Source of the DNA: JAPLDA01 sp043742705 | GTDB taxonomy: Bacteria; Bacteroidota; Bacteroidia; AKYH767-A; 2013-40CM-41-45 | Direction: 5' to 3' | Assembly: GCA_043742705.1 (NCBI GenBank) | Contig: JAYTXY010000157.1 | Location: 1-11,226, forward strand | Length of the DNA: 11,226 nucleotides | Shown: positions 6,668 to 11,226 of the stretch, piece by piece | Layout of the letters: each line of letters opens with the position of its first letter | Numbering within the stretch: the stretch's first letter is position 1 | The notes under the pieces: generated by a model | What the model saw: only the letters and a program-made list of their open reading frames with translations | What the model was told of the DNA's origin: nothing | The model's database searches: none | Made by a program: the position numbers and the translations under genes

Positions 6668-7519
6668 ATGAAAAAATCACTACCTCTTATTTTTGTATTC
6701 TTTCTATCCTTCGGTTTCTTAAGTGCACAACAGATTTATAAATATGTCGGAATAATCAACAGCGAATTCTTATTCAGTCGCCCTTCCTATTGTGCCAAGA
6801 GCCAGTGTATTTTTCTTCCGGCTGATTTAACAAATGCGACCTCGGGAAGTATTGTTACGCTTTATTATATATATGGTAACAATGGAACCAATGGACAAAC
6901 CTTAACGAACTATACTATTCAAATGGGTCAAACGACTGCAACATCTTTTGATGGTGCGAATACATTTTTTACCGGACTTACTCCGGTTTTGAGTGAAGCA
7001 TCCTATTCCATCCCGGCAGGAACATCCGGAAATTGGTTTCCCATAAACCTGACGGTGCCTTTCACCTACGATGCCACACAAACGCTCATTATTCAATTTA
7101 CATTCGATGCCGTATCCACTGCAGGCTGGGGTACGTTCGGCTCTGGCAATACTCCAACAAAGAAAATAATGTCTCCGGATGTAAACGCAGTTACGGGAGA
7201 TGCTTCCAGCACTATATGGCCAAACATGGGATTTGATCTCGCTCCTGTTGCTGTTCAATCTTTGTCTTCTCCTTCGGTTGCGCTCACGGTTTTTCCAAAT
7301 CCATCCCATGATAAACTTGAGATTCGTCTTTTTGCAAATAAGCTTTCGGAACGCACGGATATTTCTCTTGTAAATAATCTTGGAGAAGTCGTTTTGAAAA
7401 AGGAAATGCTCTCAAAAGAACCGATGAAACTGGATGTGTCTAAAATGCCGCGAGGCATTTATTTTTTAAGAGCGAAACTGAACGATCGGGAAGTAACAAA
7501 AAGAATAGTCTTAGAATAA
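6668..7519 (+). CDS. T9SS-secreted protein with C-terminal sorting domain
   Basis: The 283-residue product has a Sec signal peptide (MKKSLPLIFVFFLSFGFLSA, cleaved before Gln21-Gln22) and a typical type A T9SS C-terminal domain at ~207-283. That domain includes VFPNPSHDKLEI, ISLVNNLGEVV, LDVSKMPRGIYFLRA and a basic end, TKRIVLE. It should cross the outer membrane by T9SS and be released or attached to the surface. The ~185-residue centre is beta-rich, with YYIYGNNG, IQMGQTT, WFPINLTVPFTYD and LIIQFTFDA, and has only two cysteines (42 and 47). I do not recognise an enzymatic motif there; it may be a binding or adhesive module. An in-frame ATG at 6539 would put 43 residues before the signal peptide, so the ATG at 6668 is chosen. 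The gene is divergent from cysS with a 160-bp gap. Confidence 0.88.
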   Translation: MKKSLPLIFVFFLSFGFLSAQQIYKYVGIINSEFLFSRPSYCAKSQCIFLPADLTNATSGSIVTLYYIYGNNGTNGQTLTNYTIQMGQTTATSFDGANTFFTGLTPVLSEASYSIPAGTSGNWFPINLTVPFTYDATQTLIIQFTFDAVSTAGWGTFGSGNTPTKKIMSPDVNAVTGDASSTIWPNMGFDLAPVAVQSLSSPSVALTVFPNPSHDKLEIRLFANKLSERTDISLVNNLGEVVLKKEMLSKEPMKLDVSKMPRGIYFLRAKLNDREVTKRIVLE

Positions 7520-7570
7520 CCGGATTGAGCAGTTGAACTCAGTTTGTCCGGATTGAATTTTTCAATTCAA
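7520..7570. terminator. Possible hairpins between convergent genes
   Basis: Two stems follow the stop of the T9SS cargo gene. The first pairs CCGGA (7520-7524) with TCCGG (7547-7551) and has an inner TGAG/CTCA. The second is TTGAATT-TTTC-AATTCAA (7553-7570), a perfect 7-bp stem. Neither is followed by a strong T run and the second is A/T-rich. The position between convergent genes, not the strength of the motif, suggests transcription termination. Confidence 0.3.
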
Positions 7571-7599
7571 AATTTTCAAACTGTATTTCGCACGGGTGT

Positions 7600-8550
7600 T
7601 TAGTGTTCGACCATCTGCTGAATATGATGCAACATATCTTCTGTCATTTTCGCCAAATCAAATTCATGTTTCCAGCCCCAGTCTTTTCTCGCATGAGCAT
7701 CGTCAATACTTTGCGGCCAGCTGTCAGCGTATTGCTGACGCACATCCGGTTTATATGAAATTTTAAAATCAGGGATGTGTTTTTTTATTTCCGAAGCAAG
7801 TTCTGCAGGCGTAAAGCTGATGGCTGCTACATTGTAACTTGAACGGATTTTTACTTTGTCTGCGTCAGCATTCATCAATTGAATGGTTGCCTTCAACGCA
7901 TCGTGCATGTACATCATCGGGAGCCGCGTGTTTTCAGAAAGAAAACATTCGTAACGTTTTGTCTTCAACGCTTCGTGAAAAATATGGACGGCATAATCGG
8001 TAGTTCCTCCGCCTGGTTCGGTTTTGTAGCCGATCAAGCCCGGGTAGCGAATGCTTCTTACATCAACACCGAACTTTTGAAAATAATATTCGCACCAACG
8101 CTCGCCGGCAAGTTTGCTGATTCCATACACGGTGGAAGGTTCTGTTGCTGTAACCTGCGGAGTGTTTGCTTTCGGTGTCGTGGGACCGAATACCGCAATC
8201 GAACTCGGCCAGAATAATTTAAACTTTTCTTCTTTCGCCATCTCAAGCAACCCGAGTACACTTTCCATGTTCAGTTTCCACGCGGATTTCATTTTTTGTT
8301 CTGCTGTAGCAGAAAGTAAAGCCGCCAGCAAATACACTTGCTTCACTTTGTTCTTCGTAATAATTTCGTGAACCTTTGGGAAGTCAAGCACATCAACCTG
8401 TTCGAACGGTCCGTGATGCAGCGATTCAGAAGTTGCAGGTTTGATGTCCGTGGCAATTACATGTTGATCTCCATAAATCTTCCGGAGTTCTTCGACAAGT
8501 TCAGAACCGATTTGTCCGTTGGCACCGATAACAAGAATGTTTTCTTTCAC
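7600..8550 (-). CDS. L-threonine 3-dehydrogenase, epimerase/SDR type
   Basis: The enzyme oxidises L-threonine with NAD+ to 2-amino-3-ketobutyrate, which is then cleaved to glycine and acetyl-CoA or decarboxylates to aminoacetone. The 316 residues match the UDP-galactose-4-epimerase-like threonine dehydrogenases rather than the zinc-dependent Tdh. Features seen are the Rossmann motif GANGQIG (9-15), WPSSIAVFGPTTPKANTPQ (114-132), the catalytic YGISK (Tyr142, Lys146), RYPGLIG, PGGGTTDYAVHIFHEA, LPMMYMHDA, RSSYNVAAISFTPAE and DSWPQSIDD. These are characteristic of this group and easily confused with sugar-nucleotide epimerases in automatic annotation. The start codon is GTG at 8550; no in-frame ATG lies nearby upstream and the family normally begins right before ILVIGANG. 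The partner glycine C-acetyltransferase (kbl) is not in the window. Confidence 0.93.
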   Translation of the reverse strand: MKENILVIGANGQIGSELVEELRKIYGDQHVIATDIKPATSESLHHGPFEQVDVLDFPKVHEIITKNKVKQVYLLAALLSATAEQKMKSAWKLNMESVLGLLEMAKEEKFKLFWPSSIAVFGPTTPKANTPQVTATEPSTVYGISKLAGERWCEYYFQKFGVDVRSIRYPGLIGYKTEPGGGTTDYAVHIFHEALKTKRYECFLSENTRLPMMYMHDALKATIQLMNADADKVKIRSSYNVAAISFTPAELASEIKKHIPDFKISYKPDVRQQYADSWPQSIDDAHARKDWGWKHEFDLAKMTEDMLHHIQQMVEH

Positions 8551-8558
8551 GAGTACAT
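8547..8558 (-). other. Three-codon upstream ORF overlapping the threonine dehydrogenase start
   Basis: On the minus strand ATG-TAC-TCG-TGA runs from 8558 to 8547. Its TGA overlaps the GTG start at 8550 as GTGA, the geometry of translational coupling. The predicted transcription start lies only a few nucleotides upstream. The ATG is out of frame with the dehydrogenase and cannot be its start. Whether it is translated is unknown. Confidence 0.25.
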
Positions 8559-8570
8559 CTTTAGGTGAAA

Positions 8571-8578
8571 CAAAAGTA
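8571..8578 (-). promoter_or_regulatory. Candidate -7 element for the threonine dehydrogenase gene
   Basis: On the minus strand the sequence is TACTTTTG, an exact match to TAnnTTTG, placed 21 nt before the GTG start. No clear TTTG is found at the expected -33 distance. A leader of about 14 nt is implied. Confidence 0.4.
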
Positions 8579-8610
8579 AAATAAATTGAATAATACAGGT
8601 CTACGAACTA

Positions 8611-8654
8611 CGAATTTATACTAATATACGAATCAGTACGCATTAGTAAATTCG
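8611..8654. repeat. Inverted repeat with CGAATTTA and TACGAA words
   Basis: CGAATTTATACTAAT (8611-8625) pairs with ATTAGTAAATTCG (8642-8654) apart from a two-base insertion in the left arm. The spacer is 16 nt. The word TACGAA appears three times nearby: twice just before or at the left arm and once in the spacer. It is A/T-rich and non-coding. A dispersed repeat is the likeliest reading. Confidence 0.5.
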
Positions 8655-8746
8655 AATCTATTCTTACTTCGCAGATATTTATAGTCTACTATTAAGACAG
8701 ATTCACCATTGAAAATTTGGTAATGGTTCAGTTTGGATTTATTGTA

Positions 8747-8824
8747 ACCACCGAGACACGAAGAACACTAAGGTTCACTAAGATAATCCTGAGTGTTTCT
8801 AAGTGATCTTAGTGTCTTAGTGGT
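8747..8824. repeat. 78-bp imperfect inverted repeat, second family member
   Basis: The outer ends are perfect: ACCAC (8747-8751) pairs with GTGGT (8820-8824). Inside, AGACAC pairs with GTGTCT and further CACT/AGTG blocks follow, about three quarters matching over ~34 bp per arm. The left arm word AACACTAAG then GTTCACTAAG parallels AACACAAAG then TTTACTAAG in the element at 3018-3137. Unlike that copy, this one lies between divergent genes, so a terminator role does not explain it. Confidence 0.65.
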
Positions 8825-8936
8825 AGAGTCGATCCTAATCAGGTCATTAAACCATCAAACAGACCCACTGCCGAAAATTTTGGAAGATCGTCAGAATTGA
8901 TTTTTAGAATTAAATTGCAGTCCTTGATTGAGCCCT

Positions 8937-10451
8937 ATGAACGAAGAATCGCGTAAGAATTTTTTTCAACGAAATATTTTTTTAATCCTCTGCTCGATTT
9001 TATGCCTGCCATTGTTTTTCATCAACGTAAAAAGCAGCCACGACTGGGGCGATGATTTCGCGCAATACATTTTACAGGCAAAGAATATCGTAGAAGGGAA
9101 ACCGCAAACGGAAACCGGTTATGTATATGATAAAGCGCTTCCTGTTATAGCACCCCCGGCCTATCCTGCCGGGTTTCCATTAATGCTGGCGGTGGTTTAT
9201 AAGGTCAAAGGAAATTCAATTCATGCTTTTAATTATTTAATCTCTTTGCTGCTTTTTCTTTTGTGTGTGACGATGTTTTTGTTTTTTAGAAACCACTTTT
9301 CAGAACTCACCGCATTGTTTCTTGTTTTAATCTTCGCTTACAATCCCTGGACACTTAGTTTTAAAACGGAGATTTTATCGGATATTCCATACGCGTTATT
9401 TTTTCTGCTTACAACGATTCTCTATTTACGATTTCGTGAAAGAAACTCTCTTGCTCATCATTTACTGATTGGAATATCCTGTGGCATTATGCTGTCTGTA
9501 CGGGGTGTTGCAACTGTCTTTGTAATTGCGCTTTTGCTTCATTCGCTATATTTGATTTTTAAAGAAGGAAGGAATAGAACGCCAATAATCAAAAGAACGT
9601 TGGTTATTCTTGGATCGGCTTCGGTATTTTATTTTTTACTGAATATTGTTTTTGTACACGTTCCGACAGGAAGATTCCTTGAGTTTTATTCCAATGCTTA
9701 CGAAAAATATTCAACCGGTGACATCATTATTCAGAATCTGAATTATTACACACAGGTATTCGAAGGGTATTTTGATGTGCAACCGGAGAAATGGATTTTT
9801 ATCACGGTGATTTCAAAAGCATTTTCACTGGCGCTGTTGCTGATCGGTATGACGTATTGTCTTTTGCACAAAAGAACCTTTATCGATTTGTTAGCATGGA
9901 TTTACATCCTGTTATTCATTGTCTATCCGTATTCAGCGAGCGGATTTCGTTTCATTCTCCCGCTGTTCCCGTTTCTTCTTTATTACATGGTGATTGGTTT
10001 GAAGCAAATTAAAATCAACATTCCGGCAAACAGGAAAGTGTTAATTCTCTCCGCAGGTCTTTTCGTGTTGCTGCAATATCAACATGCCTTCGCAAAAATT
10101 CTCTCCGAAAAAAAAAATACATTGACAGGACCACAGGAAACTGAATCTGTTGAAATGTTTGATTACATCCGAAAAAATGTTCCCGAAGAATCCGTGATCA
10201 TTTTCAAGAAACCGAAGGCGTTGGCGTTGTACACGGAAAGAAGAACTGCGTCTACTTTTTTTGATCAGTCCTCAGATGACGTGAAAAAGATGATCCTGGC
10301 TTTTCATGTTGATTACCTGGTTATCAATACCGACAATACTCCCGGATTACTCGATCTTCCCTCGCAGAAATACATAGAAGAAAATCCGAATGACTTTACA
10401 CTGATTTGGAAAAACAGTAAATTCCTTCTTTATAAAAAGGCGGTGCAATAA
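8937..10451 (+). CDS. GT-C fold membrane glycosyltransferase (ArnT/PMT-like, family 39-type)
   Basis: The 504-residue protein has about ten hydrophobic membrane segments, at roughly 13-31, 97-117, 122-138, 149-165, 172-210 (two), 219-240, 286-310, 317-333, 338-356 and 367-384. A soluble C-terminal part spans ~390-504. After the first segment, SSHDWGDDFAQY (33-44) supplies the acidic motif expected of GT-C enzymes in the first periplasmic loop, and KTEILSDIP (143-151) gives a second acidic site. PPAYPAGFPLMLA, GFRFILPLFPFLLYY and the C-terminal MFDYIRKNVPEES...KALALYTERR are also typical. Such enzymes move a sugar from a polyprenyl-phosphate donor to a lipid, glycan or protein on the outer face of the inner membrane; substrate and acceptor cannot be told. 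An in-frame TTG at 8928 is a less likely start. porZ begins 116 bp downstream. Confidence 0.85.
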   Translation: MNEESRKNFFQRNIFLILCSILCLPLFFINVKSSHDWGDDFAQYILQAKNIVEGKPQTETGYVYDKALPVIAPPAYPAGFPLMLAVVYKVKGNSIHAFNYLISLLLFLLCVTMFLFFRNHFSELTALFLVLIFAYNPWTLSFKTEILSDIPYALFFLLTTILYLRFRERNSLAHHLLIGISCGIMLSVRGVATVFVIALLLHSLYLIFKEGRNRTPIIKRTLVILGSASVFYFLLNIVFVHVPTGRFLEFYSNAYEKYSTGDIIIQNLNYYTQVFEGYFDVQPEKWIFITVISKAFSLALLLIGMTYCLLHKRTFIDLLAWIYILLFIVYPYSASGFRFILPLFPFLLYYMVIGLKQIKINIPANRKVLILSAGLFVLLQYQHAFAKILSEKKNTLTGPQETESVEMFDYIRKNVPEESVIIFKKPKALALYTERRTASTFFDQSSDDVKKMILAFHVDYLVINTDNTPGLLDLPSQKYIEENPNDFTLIWKNSKFLLYKKAVQ

Positions 10452-10453
10452 GA

Positions 10454-10474
10454 TGTTCTTAGGAACAGCGTTTT
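10454..10474 (+). terminator. Weak hairpin after the glycosyltransferase gene
   Basis: TGTTC-TTAG-GAACA (10454-10467) forms a 5-bp stem with a 4-nt loop, followed by GCG and then TTTTAC. It starts three bases after the TAA stop. The stem is short and the T run has only four bases, so it may attenuate rather than stop read-through into porZ. Confidence 0.3.
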
Positions 10475-10567
10475 ACAGGATAAAAATTTCTAATTTTACT
10501 CTCCTTGCTGACCTCCAATAAATTCTTTTATTCTTCGTTTCTTAAGAGGACATAAATTTTCTACAAT

Positions 10568-11226
10568 ATGATATCAGTATTTAAAAGGATCGCGTTGGTT
10601 CTTCTGCCTGGAATCCTTTCTTCGCTTTCGCATTTTTCATTTGGACAAGGTGCTGATGACGGCTTGCTTGGCATTGGTCAGTTCAGGATGCACATTCCTT
10701 ACAACAAAGCAGTTTCTGTAACCGAAGGGAACGGAAAAATATATTGCGCAAGCCGTTACGGTTTGTTCAGCTACGATAAAAGCGATGGCTCTCTTGAGCG
10801 CTATTCAAGAACAAGCGGACTGTCTGATTTTGAAATAGCATCAGTACGTTACAGTGCCGCTGTTGGTGTATTGGTAATTGCCTATGAAAACTCAAACATT
10901 GATTTATTGTACAGCGACAACACGCTTTATAATCTCTCTGACATTAAACGCACCAACATAGTCGGGAACAAAAGCATCAACAGTATTTTCTTCAAGGATC
11001 ATTATGCTTACCTGTCTTGCGGTTTCGGAATTGTAGTCTTAGATCTCAATAGAAAAGAGGTCAAAGACACGTATTACATTGGCCCCGGTGGAAATGCAAT
11101 CAATGTAAACGGACTTACTTCCGATGGAACATATTTTTACGCAGCAACGGACAATGGAATTTACAAGGCGTTGGTAAACGATCCGAACATTTTCAATTTT
11201 GCAAACTGGAGCAAGGACGTGACCAT
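10568..11226 (+). CDS. porZ: PorZ-like T9SS protein, beta-propeller N-terminus, C-terminus off the right edge
   Basis: The 219 visible residues begin with a signal peptide (FKRIALVLLPGILSSLSHFSFG, cleaved before Gln27). Repeating propeller blades follow: KIYCASRYGLFSYDKSDGSL (57-76), YAYLSCGFGIVVLDLNRKEV (146-165) and YFYAATDNGIYKA (189-201). RYSRTSGLSDFEIASV, NSNIDLLY, DIKRTNIVGNKSIN and KDTYYIGPGG agree with my memory of PorZ. PorZ is a periplasm-exported, surface-associated T9SS component that works with the PorU/PorV/PorQ attachment complex and in P. gingivalis helps deliver anionic LPS to cargo. The full protein should contain a second propeller and a T9SS-type C-terminal domain beyond the window. 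A generic two-component-regulator-type propeller protein is the alternative. No Shine-Dalgarno sequence sits at the usual distance from the ATG. Confidence 0.8.
   Translation, partial: MISVFKRIALVLLPGILSSLSHFSFGQGADDGLLGIGQFRMHIPYNKAVSVTEGNGKIYCASRYGLFSYDKSDGSLERYSRTSGLSDFEIASVRYSAAVGVLVIAYENSNIDLLYSDNTLYNLSDIKRTNIVGNKSINSIFFKDHYAYLSCGFGIVVLDLNRKEVKDTYYIGPGGNAINVNGLTSDGTYFYAATDNGIYKALVNDPNIFNFANWSKDVT

Larger units (their letters stand above)
8551..8927. other. 377-bp divergent intergenic region without a gene
   Basis: This gap separates the minus-strand threonine dehydrogenase from the plus-strand glycosyltransferase. It holds a candidate promoter for the dehydrogenase, a short inverted repeat at 8611-8654 and a longer one at 8747-8824. 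I see no coding potential, tRNA, or recognisable riboswitch. No convincing TAnnTTTG element is seen before the glycosyltransferase; AAATTTTG at 8876-8883 is one mismatch away but has no good -33 partner that I noticed. Confidence 0.6.

Noticed and set aside
7600..8550. Reading the minus-strand dehydrogenase as a UDP-glucose/galactose epimerase.
   Set aside because: PGGGTTDYAVHIFHEA, LPMMYMHDA, RSSYNVAAISFTPAE and DSWPQSIDD are diagnostic of epimerase-type threonine dehydrogenases. No sugar-nucleotide genes surround it.
8928..8936. TTG start three codons before the glycosyltransferase ATG.
   Set aside because: ATG at 8937 is the stronger start codon and no ribosome-binding feature favours the TTG.
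1..11226. Search for CRISPR array, tRNA/rRNA, integrase or transposase, toxin-antitoxin pair, phage or defence genes.
   Set aside because: None is visible. The repeats are not regularly spaced direct repeats with unique spacers, and all sizeable coding regions are accounted for by the genes listed.

Overview
The window is an ordinary chromosomal stretch from a member of the Bacteroidota, probably an environmental, non-gut lineage. Four things point there. A secreted protein carries a C-terminal type IX secretion (T9SS) sorting domain. The last gene looks like the T9SS component PorZ. Start codons lack Shine-Dalgarno sequences, and some have TAnnTTTG-type promoter elements upstream. Predicted signal-peptidase-I cleavage sites are followed by Gln. 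The intergenic DNA also holds short repeats of kinds I remember as common in this phylum.

Layout from left to right. The minus-strand start of dxs (isoprenoid precursor synthesis) runs off the left edge. It is divergent from asnS (asparaginyl-tRNA synthetase) on the plus strand. After asnS comes a ~120-bp imperfect inverted repeat. Three minus-strand genes follow: a small exported, probably outer-membrane beta-barrel protein; a lipoprotein of the M28/type II glutaminyl cyclase family; and cysS (cysteinyl-tRNA synthetase). Next is a plus-strand T9SS-secreted protein with an unrecognised central domain. It converges on an NAD-dependent, epimerase-type L-threonine 3-dehydrogenase on the minus strand. 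A 377-bp repeat-bearing gap leads to a GT-C fold membrane glycosyltransferase on the plus strand. The start of a porZ-like gene then runs off the right edge.

There is no large operon. Most genes have their own 100-380 bp upstream region. Functionally the window mixes housekeeping (dxs, asnS, cysS, threonine catabolism) with envelope and secretion functions. The latter fit together: the glutaminyl cyclase could cap the N-terminal Gln of the exported proteins, and PorZ serves the machinery that exports T9SS cargo.

I found no CRISPR array, tRNA, rRNA, transposase, prophage or defence cassette, and no clear undescribed multi-gene system. What is unusual is the repeat content. Five short-repeat types lie within 11 kb. 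Two sit inside conserved genes without breaking the frame: a GGAGGGG palindrome in cysS, and a heptanucleotide tandem array just after the lipobox of the glutaminyl cyclase.
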